From: Crossaster papposus
Taxonomy: Eukaryota; Echinodermata; Asteroidea; Velatida; Solasteridae
Reading direction: 5' to 3'
Length of the DNA stretch: 64,000 nucleotides
Assembly (NCBI GenBank): GCA_037893245.1
Contig: JBAIAA010000024.1
Coordinates: forward strand, 310,001-374,000
Shown: piece after piece, positions 51,678 through 63,444 of the stretch
Layout: the number at the start of each line of letters is the position of its first letter
How positions within the stretch are numbered: the first letter of the stretch is position 1
Program-made: the position numbers and the translations under genes
Notes under the pieces: generated by a model
Databases searched by the model: none
Seen by the model: the letters and a program-made list of their open reading frames with translations, nothing else
What the model was told of the DNA's origin: nothing

Positions 51678-54600
51678 GTAAGTCTTAGAAGTTAGAAGCA
51701 TCCAAAAAGACTTTTTTTTACAAAAGGCACACCATCCTGAATTCTGATCCCTTTCCACCATGCCCATTCCCAACCCTATCTTTAGCCCTGCCTCCCGTCT
51801 TTGGCAGTAAGCAGTGACATTGACATGTGAAAGTGATTATAAGTATTAAATTTTTGACTAGGATTTTGGTAGAATAAGCTCACATAGGCCGAAATGTTTT
51901 CCCCTCAACAGGACTATCTGAGTAAACTCAACCGTAAAGTTGCCTCGAAGGCTGGTGGCAAGCAGATAAAAGCTACCCTCAGCGACGATCTGAGCGACTT
52001 CAATCTTACTGATGACGACGATGAGCATGGTAGCCATTACGGGGGGACTGGTCTGTCGGCCAGTCGCTTTGTTAAGAAGAGCCACAGCCAGACATTGGTG
52101 GACAGTGACAGTGTGCGACGCAGGAGCGAGACCCTATCAGGGGGCTCCACCTTGAAGAAGTCGGCAACCACCCCCAGTTTCCTGAATAGATCTACACCCG
52201 GGTATGCCTCGGCCGCGTTACAAAAGGCAGCTCAGCTTGGGGCCAAGTTTGCCAAGCAGAAGCGGAGCGCAGACAACTTGCAGGACTCGGAGAGTGATTT
52301 TAACATTTCACTGAGCGACGAAGGTGACACTGGCAGCATCCAAGGGCAAATAAGAAGCACCGGTAGGTTTAAGGAGAAGATACCTTCTGTCAAAGTCAAC
52401 CTTCCAAGCAACAGCAGCATTGAACCCAAGACGGATGGCAGTAAGTTCCTGAAGTCTGCCAAGCCGTCGTTCTATGTTGCTGAGAGTGACGATGAAGATG
52501 ACAGCGACTTTGGCAGAGACAGAAGCAAATTCCTCAAGAAATCAGCTGTTGTTAAAAATCTGGGTGGCACCCAATCAAAGACAGATTCCGAAGAGGAGAG
52601 TGGGAGTCGATTCTTGAAGAAGCCCATAAAAAAGCCCAAGGCAGAAGATGCAAGTTCCAGCAAATCTAAGACAGACAAATTTGTAGCTGCTCACCACGGA
52701 TATTTGACATCAACACCAAATAAGGAACCAGACGGCAAGTCCAAGCTATCGCGAGTAGCTCCCTCTGGAGCCACATTTGGACTGGACAGCGATGAAGAAG
52801 ATCTAGAGGACTTCATCAAGAATCTTACGCCGACCAGCTCGCCTGACATCCCTCCAGTCAGGGATCGTAAACCAACAGAAAAGGCTAGGGAGATCGGGGT
52901 AGGTCTTTCAAAACTCTAATACCTGAATTGTTTCAACTATTAAAACAGCACTTCTGTTTTGCCATAAAATGAGGTGAAGAAAAAGAACATTGATCGCCGG
53001 GAGTACCAATGTTAATTTATCGAAAGCAAAACACCAACAAAGTAAAACAAAATTACTTGAATTATTTTTGGATAGTAAAAGTAAGTACAAAATAAAAATC
53101 TAAAGAATACAACAATCGATGAAATTGTTTTTAATTTGTCAACAAAATTTAGGAAAGTCAAGATCCTTCAGCTGTGAAATCTTCACCGGTGAGAAGGCCA
53201 GCTACTCCAGCTACTAAGAAGAGAGTATTTGTGCCAAGAGTTGTCGGCTCTCCGTCCACAGACAGCCCCGTTGCTGATGGGTCGGCTCCTTCTATCGCCG
53301 AGAGTCTGGATGACGAAGACGATGAAAACTCATTCAGTGGTGAGTCTGGTTCAGTGATCTGTTATGACGAGTAAAACCATATAGACATGAGGGGGGGGGG
53401 GGGGGGGGGGGGTGGTTAGGGTTTGTGACTCATGATCAGAGGGTCAGGGGTTCGAATCCAGCCTGTGGCCATGTGTTGTGTTCTTGGGCAAGCTACTTTA
53501 CACCAACTTAAAATAATACCCAGGCGTATAAATGGGTACCAACATTAGCTGGACTAGCATCCCATCTAGGAGAAATTCTCAGTCAATTAATGCTACTGAG
53601 ACCGAAGATAAACACCGGCCTGGTGGGTCAGAAATCACTCACGACCGACTCTAGTTTTACAGACACGACTGTTCCAACTGTTTTATAGTATTGAACTTTG
53701 TCGTATCATTTAAAACTAAAATACTTAAAATATTGGATGACAAGCGTAAATAATTAATTTATGCAGGCGTACACACCAACATCATGCAACTGGAAGATCT
53801 GGAGCCTGTTGGAGTCATAGCAACCAAAGCAGGTGGCCCTCTGTCGAAACTCAATGCTTCAGCTAAAGAAAACTATAACGACATTTCTGATCATACATCC
53901 GAGCCCGACTCGATACGGGAGGATGTCTTTGCCGGCTTACAAACAGTTGATGACCTGCTGATGAGAGAAACAGTCCAAAAACGTGACAGGAAACGCTCTT
54001 CGAGAAAAGAAAGTGTGATTGACAGTGCTGACGAGATACGCACAGACGTTGACCAGTCCATCTCAGAAGTCTTGTCGGAGGAAACATTGAAGAGAACAGG
54101 GAGCAAGACGCCAGGAGAGGTTTATGCGGATGATACGTTCGTCTCACAGACAGAATCTCCGTCAGAGACTAGTACTAGTACAGGAACAGTGCCGGATACC
54201 CATTTTGAGGTCACCAGTGAGAAGGAGACTAGGCGACAGGTGTCAAGGAGTAGACGGCGTTCAGACACCACGAGCCACTTATCTAAGACCCAGACAAGCC
54301 ACAGCTACAGCGACGATTTTCACTCCCACGATACAGACTTGGATTTATCGGACTTCTCCTCGGATGATAAAAGCAGGACACGGACGGAGTCGGTGACGCA
54401 GAGTAAGAGCTTTACATCTTACACAGAGAGCAGGACGGTGACAAAGAGCAAGAAGATCCCGAGAAAGGAACGGAAAAAAGGAAGACGGAATGTAAGAAAG
54501 AAGGATGCAGCGGTGCAGGCAGACGGAGCGATATCTGCGACACATCAATGGCTTAGGGGTACATACACATGTGTTAACTCATTGCCTGGAAAAAGAATTT

Positions 54601-55450
54601 CCTCAGACACAATTAAATTGATATTTACACTTCGTTGTATTAAAGCTAGAGCATACAGGTGTTTCTCATTTAAAATTGTGTAACGATATTTGAATTATAA
54701 CATCTAAGGTCTTTTTTCGTATAAAATGAGGGAAAAAATGGGTGTTTTAATTGAGATTTTCCTTTGCCTATAATCAGATCTAGATTTGAGTGCTCTTGGT
54801 ACAGTGACTGGTGTTGATCCCTTACCTGTGGCCATGCATGTCATCAACCCTCAGGCTCTTGAAGGTGAGATAAAAATTATCTTTGTCACGCAACGGACCT
54901 CGTACAATCTGTCATCCGACAGTTACGTGTAGTAGTCATGAGTTCATGTTAACGTTTTTTGCCCCACAGCTCTGACGTCTTACAGTCCAAGCATCTTAGC
55001 CATGAATCAGACATTACACTCCCAGCTGAGACATGCCCAGGAGTCCATCAAGTCCTCCCTCAGACTCCATCAATCACTCGTGGAGAACATTGAGACCGAT
55101 TTCAGCTACACAACTCTGGAAGACACCAGAGAGGTGGGTCTAAAACGCCTGGTAACGTCCGACTCAAGTTACCAAGAGCAAGTAAACGTTGCAAAAATGC
55201 AAACTATTGTATGCAGTAAAATACTATCACATTTGATTGAGATTGCTAAGAAATGTTGCAGCTGAAAAAAGTTTAGACACAGTCATTGTATACTATATTT
55301 AAGTATTTAACCAAGTGTAACTTTGTAGAATGAGGACCCTTAATTGTACCTTTATTTTGGCAGTATATTCGTCGCCACAGACGACCCAAGCTGACCATGG
55401 AGCAAGCCTTAGCAGAAGTCCGGCAAGAGATGGAGGAGGGATACAGGTAG
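51540..55450 (+). CDS. C19orf44: C19orf44 homologue, DUF4614-type protein (whole gene, 7 coding exons)
   Basis: Seven exons join in frame through GT-AG introns of 105-427 bp to give 813 aa. The last about 120 residues match the conserved C-terminus of vertebrate C19orf44 proteins: DPLPVAMHVINPQALEALTS, YSPSILAMNQTL, then YTTLEDTREYIRRHR and LTMEQALAEVRQEM. Other matches are the acidic DLSDFNLTDDDDE near the N-terminus, the SRFLKK motif and the DSDEEDLEDFIKNL block. The rest is low-complexity, Ser-, Lys- and Asp-rich and probably disordered. No enzyme motif or membrane segment is visible. The biochemical role of the family is not known to me. Confidence 0.93.
51912..52898 (+). CDS. C19orf44: C19orf44 exon 2: acidic and F-L-K motif region
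   Basis: Residues 47-375. It carries DLSDFNLTDDDDE (72-84), a related SDFNISLSDE (174-183), and four basic S-[RK]-F-[LV]-K motifs at 97, 223, 251 and 278. FGLDSDEEDLEDF (335-347) matches a conserved block of the family. The frame continues six codons into the intron, so the exon ends at GAGATCGGG before GTAGGT. Confidence 0.92.
53153..53339 (+). CDS. C19orf44: C19orf44 exon 3
   Basis: Residues 376-437 plus one base: a Pro/Thr/Arg-rich segment followed by SLDDEDDENSFS. Acceptor TTTAG, donor GTGAGT, phase 1. Confidence 0.9.
53391..53640 (+). mobile_element. Second-type tRNA-derived SINE preceded by G22
   Basis: After G22 (53391-53412) there is a tRNA-like head with B-box GGGGTTCGAATCC, then the tail words TTCTTGGGCAAGCTACTTTA and AATGGGTACC. 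The tail differs from the family at 13,262/40,221. It lies in C19orf44 intron 3 in sense orientation. Confidence 0.65.
53767..54558 (+). CDS. C19orf44: C19orf44 exon 4
   Basis: Residues 438-701 plus one base. It starts GVHTNIMQLEDLEPVG, then a long Ser/Thr/Asp-rich stretch, SYSDDFHSHDTDLDLSDFSS, and a basic block KKIPRKERKKGRRNVRKKD (a likely nuclear or nucleic-acid-binding patch) before AAVQADGAISATHQWLR. The exon stops at G before GTACAT. The frame reading on to 54,683 is intron. Confidence 0.9.
54778..54864 (+). CDS. C19orf44: C19orf44 exon 5
   Basis: Residues 702-730 plus one base: LDLSALGTVTGVDPLPVAMH and VINPQALE. Too short to stand out by length; found by its conserved sequence and splice phases. 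Confidence 0.92.
54970..55133 (+). CDS. C19orf44: C19orf44 exon 6
   Basis: Residues 731-785: ALTSYSPSILAMNQTLHSQL, then a helical segment ending FSYTTLEDTRE. Donor GTGGGT, phase 0. Confidence 0.94.
55364..55450 (+). CDS. C19orf44: C19orf44 exon 7
   Basis: Residues 786-813: YIRRHRRPKLTMEQALAEVR, then QEMEEGYR and TAG (55448-55450). Too short to stand out by length; the conserved LTMEQAL block identifies it. Confidence 0.93.
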   Translation, partial: YIRRHRRPKLTMEQALAEVRQEMEEGYR

Positions 55451-56088
55451 CGAGAGTCACCGATGGAGGATGAATTACTGAAGAGAAACCTAACGGATGA
55501 AATCACACGAATCAGAGGAAGCGATCACCCGTTGAAAGAGACTTGGAAGGGTACAGATAACGGGCACTAGAAGCTCGAACATAGAAAATGGTAGATCGAG
55601 AGATACGGCTTGAGGAATTGATGTCACTTGAGACTTGAGAGATCCTGAGAGGCTGGCGTCATCTGAGAGATCCTGTCGACCAAAACTAGTTATAAGGAGT
55701 CTCATCACCACTTATGGAGGAGAGGAAGGGGTGTTTTGGATCCCCTAGGACATTATGTAATCTAAGAACTAAGATGTTGAGGGATGCAGATAACTAGGAT
55801 GTTGGGAAATAGTTAAAAGAGAGATGCCAGTTTCTGAGAGATAGATACAGTTTGGTAAACCAAGAAGAAACAAATGTAGAGAGGGATACTGGTGTCGAAG
55901 AGACGCAGGCAACCCATGAAAATCTTGGAAGATTTCAACGTCGGCCAAGAGAAGGACTATGCACAAAGCCGAGTTGTTCTCGGGTGTTATTTAACAGCTT
56001 TTGTATCTCTTAATCTGAAGTTACTGGGGTACCTTGTTTGTTTTGTGTGCTACTTGAGGTACAATGCACAACTTTATATGTTTGCCAA

Positions 56089-56113
56089 AATAAAACTTGC
56101 CTGTAGTAATAAA
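56089..56113 (+). terminator. C19orf44 polyadenylation signals
   Basis: Two AATAAA hexamers at 56089-56094 and 56108-56113, about 640-660 bases past the stop codon. They predict a 3' UTR of about 0.68 kb. Confidence 0.55.
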
Positions 56114-56317
56114 CTTTAGGCTCATACTCATAGAACACGGCCTGGACAGAATAAATTATTAACAAGAATTTTGACTGTTTTATTTTATTATCGAAACTTG
56201 GTGGGTAGATATCTTTTGGGTCAAGGATTATTCCATTTAATTTCATTCCATTTAATCCGGATCAGGAATCCGGATCAGTGGGATCACTTTGAATGATTTA
56301 TTTTAACGTTGGCAGAG

Positions 56318-56362
56318 AGAGGGCGCTATGTGCTGGACCGTTTTTCCTATATAGCGCCCTCT
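56318..56362. promoter_or_regulatory. Inverted pair of CTCF-like AGAGGGCGCT sites
   Basis: AGAGGGCGCTAT at 56318-56329 and its reverse complement (ATAGCGCCCTCT, 56351-56362), 35 bp apart start to start, just past the C19orf44 polyadenylation signals. The word matches the CTCF core AGRKGGC, though it could also be a repeat end. Confidence 0.4.
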
Positions 56363-57414
56363 GTTGGCCATTGTATACAGGCTGCGTTTTCTGCTGGCGC
56401 TGTTTGGGGCCGGGAGAGGGCGGTCTGGTTTGAATTGTTTTTTCATGACAGATGCCGATTGCGTGCATTTCTCATTAATTAAGGCAGTGATTTTTAAATA
56501 AAAAACAAATAAAATTACAATCAATGAGAGTTGTGTCCATTTTTTCTTCAGATATATATAATTTGTGCTTGAACATCAAAGACATTTTTTTGTCTAAAAA
56601 ACCGATGAACCCATTTCTCTTTCAGTTTGAAAAAGTAATCTCACAAAAATGCTCAATTTTGTTCAAAAAGTATTTAAGTTTTGTACATTTATTTCATACC
56701 AGTATCAATTTCATTTATAATAGATAATAATTGAAAATACGCCTGGAAGTACGGTTTCCTCCTACAATATTATTGCAAGATATCCTGCTATAGTGCTAGC
56801 ATATCCCTGTTTTTATTTGCAGATGTGATATGTTTATTTATCTTCCCTCGTCCAGTCATTCATATGTTTATCACGTTAATACCGCCGACTAAGCGTTGAG
56901 TAATACGGATTTCGTATAATACAGATTTTGTATAATACGGATTTCGTATAATCCAGTGAGTATGATTTCTGGGAGCGGGGTGGGTGGTTATTTGTCACGC
57001 TATAGATACCCACTTCTTTTGCAAAACATCTCCCAAACGACCCAATGCATCATATTCCTAAATGTTTACCGTACTGGGTTTTCCACAGAATTATCTGACC
57101 AAGTTAAGTTATCTGTGGGTGTGGCTTATCTAGAGGGCGCTAAAATGGAGAACACACTGATGACAGGAATATTCATATGCCCACGAGGATAATAAATTAT
57201 GCAAAACCCCATTTATTTCCCGTGATCCCGGACGCACAAAACATATTTCGTCAGATGACACGTATAACCATAACAATAAACAGTCTGGCATTGTAACTGA
57301 CCTCTATCAAATCACTTCCCTGTCTGTTTGTGAGGTTTAAGGAAAACCGAAGCCGATCAGTTTCCGTCTGCGTGCGCGCGGGGGAGTGGGTTCATTCAAG
57401 AGGGACATCCCTGA

Positions 57415-57470
57415 CCTATATATAAACCGCCTCACCCCAACAACCCTTCGCATAAGATCGACAGGTTAGG
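57415..57470 (+). promoter_or_regulatory. Candidate TATA promoter for the 57.9 kb exon
   Basis: CTATATATAAACCGCC at about 57,415 is a good TATA box. A start near 57,450 would give a 5' leader of about 480 bases containing several ATGs before the 57,934 start. Motif-based inference. Confidence 0.35.
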
Positions 57471-57933
57471 GCCTGGCACACGAGCGCTACATACCACCGA
57501 AAAGGAAGCTCATTTTGTTTTTAGCCACGTTACTCAGTAGGCCGACTAGCACCATTTTGTCTCACCTCGCTGACCCCGTAGGTCTTTTCTCTAGTAATAC
57601 ACACCAGTTTATGGCCGTCGTTATCCGTACACAGTGCAACAAAAGAGGACTATAAGTACATGTACAATGTACATGTACACTCGATTCGCACACACAATAG
57701 AACGGCGGAATTTTGTGATAGGGTCTAGTGCATGTAGTGCGCGCACGTGAAGAACACTCCCTAAATTGCATATATGCACGGAGTGTTACCAAATACTAGG
57801 CTGTCTACACTAAACACGTTTCCGCAGAGAGCCCGTACAAATTTGACAACTGCTTCGGTCCAGAGTGCACGTTAGAACGTGGAATAGCGTTATCCCCGTC
57901 CCAGCTAGGCTCTGTTGTTGAGCAAGTCCAATA

Positions 57934-58175
57934 ATGATTGTGGGCAGGAGGAGGACTTTCTTGTATTTTGTGTCGTGTTTCTTGGTCTTGATGATCATAT
58001 TGACGCTGAGAGGTGGGAACCACCACGGCGGGCCGCGTAGTCGGACTCGAGACGCTAAACGCTCGGCGGATGGCCACGCCAAGAATGCTCCCAACCCGTA
58101 CAAATACAAAGTGTTTGATAACTACAACGAAGCGGATGAAGACGACGACTCGTATAAAGACCAAGGACAGAATGG
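57934..58175 (+). CDS. Probable first exon of a type II membrane protein
   Basis: Eighty codons plus two bases end at a good GTATGT donor. A short basic start (MIVGRRR) is followed by a hydrophobic segment (TFLYFVSCFLVLMIILTL, residues 8-25) and then a hydrophilic, acidic stem (NYNEADEDDDSYKDQGQNG). This architecture is typical of Golgi glycosyltransferases and sulfotransferases, where the stem ends in an intron before the catalytic domain. A Gly at the junction would suit a GalNAc-transferase-type stem, but the family cannot be named. No matching second exon was recognised in the rest of the window, so it should lie beyond 64 kb or be missed. Confidence 0.55.
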
Positions 58176-60775
58176 GTATGTACTAATTAGTGTGGGATCA
58201 TTTGTCCAGCTCCATGGTATACGGTGGGCCTATGGGATAAATTTTCGACAAGACCCCTTTGTCATTACTATATAGGGATAGCGGTTGGCCTACCCGCTTT
58301 TCTCTACAATATTGTCTTGTCTTTCAAAATCATCTACTTTTGAGATTCCTCAAAACTCAATAAATTGCTACAATGGTTTCTTTTCATTAGCGTAACGACA
58401 ATGGGCCCTACATTCCACGAAATCAGTAAACCACGAAGGGATCTTAGTCATTTTCGTTCTCCTCCATATCGACACCATGACTCCATTCTTTACACGTGCC
58501 TGACTATTGACTACGGCTAAATAAACAGTACTTTTGTGTGATACGCCAACGCGTACTATACAGCTGCAGTTAGGTTGGCCATGGGTTGGCCTACCGCGGC
58601 GATTTTATGTGAAAGAAACTCTGGGTATAGGAAATTATGTGAAGGAAATGCTGGGTAGCGCCGAGCTGCGGTACTAGCAGTTCACAATTCACATAAAATC
58701 TATTCAATCGGAACTCGAAGCGCATCGGACCTTCCCATTAGTGCCGAGTTTAGTGCGGTGGTAAACGAGCGAAGCCCCACCTTTAGGCCAGCCAAATTGC
58801 AGAATTACAGTTGGGGCAGCTAGTCCGACGGTCGTCGGCCGTTGGTCCCCCGCATTATTCTCGCATATTCATGCGACTCGAACTGCATTACCCCCCCCCC
58901 CCCCTTGTTTGTCACCGCAAGCTTTTTCTCGTCAATTTTTCTGAATCGAATTTGATCGACCTGCCTCAGCGCGATGCAGCCGTATATGACGAATTATAAG
59001 TCACACCGTGGTGCGCTACTTCAGTGGTTATGTACAAAGTCTGTCAAACGTATTTCCTAGCAAAAAATGTGAAATGTTTCTCAGTCGCCGATTAATGTCT
59101 CAACATTTTTGCACTGATTGACCTTCAATATGAATATACATGAAGGAAAAACCAAGCGTCAGGTTGCAACATTCTATCCGGACACGAATGATCTGTCATT
59201 CCTCCATCCATGGTCACATCATTGCCATTGGTTTACCAGTGCAGTGTCTCTTTTCGATGCGATAGACGATGAAATAAAACTGACCTTGAATAATCCCCTT
59301 ACCATATATACGATGGCAGTATTAAATATTCACTATTCAAATTAACCTTGGTAGCATTAAATATGTACACTTAGCTCGCTTGTACATGTACATAATTATA
59401 TACGTGTATGCGTACTGCATAAACCCCTGTGTCATAATTATCAATATAAATGGTGCTCTATAATTAAGTAGCAAAGTATGCATCGTTCTTCTTCATTGCA
59501 TTGATATTTGTACTGAACATTCTTGAATAACATTCTTGAATAACATTCTTGAATAACATTCGGTGAATAAATTTGCCGTGCGTCTCGCCAAATAAGAACA
59601 ATTAATTTCGAAAGATTTCTGGCCAAACTGAAACGACACGAATTAATCCAGTTGGCCACAAGGCCGGTCAATGTACCGTAAGGTTTAAATTACAAATGTT
59701 ATGTAACTTCGCGTCACTGTGCGTCATTATGCATCGATTGCGAACCCGCATTGAAATGTAAATCTATGTTCTAAAACACATGGTATATATCGGACATACT
59801 CAGACAAACTGACTTTTGTGTACAGATTATAATTTGTACAGATTATAATTTGCTCCAGCTACGGTTAGAATGTAGAATGAATATTCTTCAAAATTATATA
59901 CGCTGAATTCCACCCACAACACAAATGTGGGTGCAATTCCTCACTGGCAGAGATCGACACAAATGTTGTTTACAAATCAAAACAAATAACAATTTTGGGA
60001 GCGTTTATATTTTTGTGGGCGTTTATATTTTTGTTCAGTGAACATGCATCATTTTGTGGCCTAAAAAAAGAACCTTTTACAATATTTGTATTGAAGTTTA
60101 TAATTTCGGTATTCAATTCAGTCTTGAATGAATGATGTACTCAAACGGGCCAGTTTGCGGCCAGGCCCGGTTTGATATGAAAATCCTTTTTCTATTGGTT
60201 AAACCCTTTCACGTGACAGTCATTATCTCCACTTAAACATGCACCATACTATACCGATGGGTCTGAATTTCACACTCTGAAATTCACGCTACACCAGGCC
60301 AAGTTCTGTCATCTATTTGCAACTCTAATTACGCTATTATAATAATTTATTTTATGCATGTTGAAACTCTATGATAGAAAATGTTTACATTTTCTTTGTA
60401 CTTCAGCCCTCGATAGCTCATTTACATAATTATTCGAAGCCCGTTTCTTTGCACAAGATGTCGCTTATGGAAACAACCAGAGTTCTTTGAAATCGATCTG
60501 TAGTATTATGTACATTGTTCATTCTTGTTTAATAAATCAACCCCCCCCCCCCCAGCACAGCGATGATTGAGTCTACATCATTCAGGACAATTCCAGTTTC
60601 AGAACAATGACAATTCCATGACAATTCCAATTCCATTACCGACGTCATTTTAACCGTGTATTATTTTTTCCCAAACGACGTGGATGGATTGTTGATCGCC
60701 CTCAATATACTTGTAATATACATGTACATGTACGTGGCGCATGATATTCTAGGTACATTTAATTGTATAATAATT
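58176..60775. other. Interval with no recognised exon
   Basis: Probably intron of the 57.9 kb gene. It contains C14 (58891-58904), C13 (60541-60553) and the 13-bp tandem repeat at 59,516. Confidence 0.45.
59516..59569. repeat. 13-bp tandem repeat, 4 copies
   Basis: The unit AACATTCTTGAAT occurs three times exactly and a fourth time with changes. Confidence 0.85.
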
Positions 60776-60781
60776 GTTTAA

Positions 60782-60863
60782 CCCTAACCCCCTCACCATT
60801 GTTATTGAACAATACAATTCCTTCAAAATCCTCCAACTTCATTTGTTGTGTAAGGAGTTAGGG
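60782..60863. mobile_element. 82-bp piggyBac-type MITE, inverted copy
   Basis: Same 82-bp length as the copy at 42,673 but in the opposite orientation: it starts CCCTAACCCCCTC and ends AGGAGTTAGGG, flanked by TTAA at 60778-60781 and 60864-60867. The internal sequence is nearly identical to the other copy, so the family has moved fairly recently. Confidence 0.85.
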
Positions 60864-60915
60864 TTAAAGGGAAATAAAGTCCGACATTTAATAGCGCACA
60901 CCCTATTCAGATGCC

Positions 60916-61018
60916 GGGGGGGGGGGGGGGGGGGGGGTCGTAGGATATATCGTAATACGTTAATGGTTTAAATTTCTAAAGGATATATCGTAATACGTTA
61001 ATGGTTTACATTTCTAAA
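60916..61018. repeat. G22 run and 38-bp tandem duplication
   Basis: G22 at 60916-60937 is followed by two copies of a 38-bp unit starting GGATATATCGTAATACGTTA (60943-60980 and 60981-61018), nearly identical. Confidence 0.85.
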
Positions 61019-61672
61019 GGGAAAGCAAAACCTGCTTTCAAACTGCATATAATTATGTTGACTGTAGTGAAACTATTTTACAAAAGTAAACTTGGATAGC
61101 CTCCCAGTTAAACATTATGATTATAATAAAAGTATGCCTATAGACTCGTATCAAGCCATTACACGTGATTAAGCATATTACTTTCATTTGTTATGATTGA
61201 GTAATCATTTTCTATATACGTATAGAACCATACCATAGTAATTAGGGATCATACACAAAAACCACCTTTCTCATTATTCATTTCCAATACGGGAAAAAAA
61301 TCAATGCAGTTAGACGTTTGGTTTTATACTTGCAGGAATATTCAAGTGTTGTGTAAATATTCATGTGCATGCATTTTGTGCGTACAAACATTTACACAAA
61401 TACAATTAACAAGGATGTTCACACAGCGAAATATGTGACGCAGCGTTCGTTTTTGGCGAAAGGACATTTCGTTGATTATTTTAAGACCAAGTGGCACTGT
61501 CTGAGGTACATTATTTGCGCATCATATCCGTTGCTTTTGAAGGTGGGGTCGGTAGCCACTTTTTTTATGTAACTATCAAAATCAATGAATTTCCCATTTA
61601 TTTGGGGCAAAACTAAAGAGTGTATTTTAAAACTAAATCTACTTCTCAGACAAAACTCCGGTGTCAACTTAA

Positions 61673-61765
61673 AGGTAGGATAACCCATTAGTAATTGTTT
61701 AAATCATCATGATTGGGTGGATTTGGGAGGTTGTATTTTATAGTAAATATCGTTTAGCAAAATGA
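61673..61765. mobile_element. AGGTAGG MITE end fragment
   Basis: TTAA (61669-61672) is followed by AGGTAGGATAACCCATTAG and the same internal words (GGGTGGATTTGGGAGG, TATAGTAAATATCG) as the copies in TRIM23 introns 6 and 8. No second end was found nearby. Confidence 0.65.
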
Positions 61766-62705
61766 AAACTTCTGAAAATACACGCCAATGTTTGTTGGCT
61801 AGAAACGCTGCATGCTGTCATGTAAACCGTGCCACCACTTCACAAACGTCTGCCCAGTGCAGCCAGAATCATCTGGTCAACAATCTCAAAGCCAAACTTT
61901 ACATATTTCCGAATCTGTAGTCACCCAACGCAGCAGGGTACAACGGCGGCCTTGTTCCCGGACAAAATCTCATTATTGTCTCGTGCGGTGTTGACAGACG
62001 AATTCATTAAAAAAAACAAAAAAACAGACACTTCCACTATCAGAAGAATTCATTTCTTAAAAAGAGTAAAATTAAATTAATTTGGTTTGGTACATGGAGT
62101 TGTTTTTGTCTTATTTGCAACGCGGGATGGTGTGAGTTGTTTCGACATTATTGCGCCTCTTTTCCTTTTTTATAACCTTAAAATGAATGCCATCATTTGA
62201 ACTAGTCTACACGGACCAATCGCCAGTTATTACTAGTGACCTCGACTACGTAGTCTAGTCGTGCGGTTGCTGATTGAAAACGGCCTCTATATATGGGCAT
62301 AATTATGACCAAACGATGAATATACATGTATAATATGTAGACATGCAGGCCCAATGCACGTTTATATTTGACGAGATTCGTATTATAAAACCCCGATTAC
62401 ACTATGCCATGGACGCGTTTTTACTGACAATATAATTTTACTGAAACATCAAAACCAAAGTGAAAAGGTATTCGATGTTGAAGAGTTTTGACTCGCAGTC
62501 ACACCTAATATAAAAAGGACGTTTTAACATCAACTCCTATCTTACATTTGTGTTGTTTTGACTTTTGTATATATGACTGCCGATTTTGTTTCTCAGTTTC
62601 ATTTTCAGTACAGTTTTATTTTAACCAGTCGACTGTATGCGCAGTACAAATTATTTGCGTATAAATTAATTTGCGTATTGATTTGTCGTATTTATTATGC
62701 GTATT

Positions 62706-62855
62706 TAATAAATACCTAGGAGAGTTGATGGCTTTTGATTGGTCGAGACTCGACACGTAGAGGGCATTATTTTGTATTAATAAATACCTAGAAGAGTTGA
62801 TGGCTTCTGATTGGTCGGGACTCGATCACGTGGAGGGCATTATTTTGTAGTAATG
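62706..62855. repeat. 72-bp tandem duplication with promoter-like words
   Basis: Two copies start TAATAAATACCTAG at 62706 and 62778. Each holds GATTGGTC (inverted CCAAT), a CACGT(G/A) box and GAGGGCATTATTTTG. The second copy has one added base that completes CACGTG. Confidence 0.8.
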
Positions 62856-62983
62856 ACCGGCTTTTAGGAAGAAGCGAATAAATGTCCCCTGAACCAGCGA
62901 TAATTAAGCGTAAAATCCAGGCGTGACATACATGTAGTCCTATTGTTCCTGCACGACAATACTAGTCGGTAATGGCTTGTTAG

Positions 62984-63420
62984 ACAATAACTCATCGTTA
63001 CCAATACAATAACTCATCGTTACCAATACAATAACTCATCGTTACCAATACAATAACTCATCGTTACCAATACAATAACTCATCGTTACCAATACAATAA
63101 CTCATCGTTACCAATACAATAACTCATCGTTACCAATACAATAACTCATCGTTACCAATACAATAACTCATCGTTACCAATACAATAACTCATCGTTGCC
63201 AATACAATAACTCATCGTTACCAATACAATAACTCATCGTTACCAATACAATAACTCATCGTTACCAATACAATAACTCATCGTTACCAATACAATAACT
63301 CATCGTTACCAATACAATAACTCATCGTTACCAATACAATAACTCATCGTTACCAATACAATAACTCATCGTTTCCAATACAATAACTCATCGTTACCAA
63401 TACAATAACTCATCGTTACT
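62984..63420. repeat. 22-bp minisatellite, about 20 copies
   Basis: The unit ACAATAACTCATCGTTACCA plus AT repeats head to tail over 437 bp with almost no variation. One unit has TTGCC and one TTTCC in place of TTACC. The homogeneity implies recent expansion, and the true copy number may be larger than assembled. Confidence 0.95.
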
Positions 63421-63444
63421 GTTGGAACTAAAGTTTACACTGCG

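Noticed and set aside
54559-54683. Extension of the C19orf44 exon 4 frame past 54,558
   Set aside because: The conserved C-terminus continues only if the GTACAT donor at 54,559 is used with the acceptor at 54,777. The extension is intron read-through.
60778-60800. TTAACCCTAACCCCCTC looks like a telomere repeat
   Set aside because: Only about 1.5 units are present and the sequence is the terminal repeat of the 82-bp TTAA-flanked MITE.
62984-63420. Regular 22-bp repeats resembling a CRISPR array
   Set aside because: The units are directly adjacent with no variable spacers, and the DNA is eukaryotic. It is a minisatellite.
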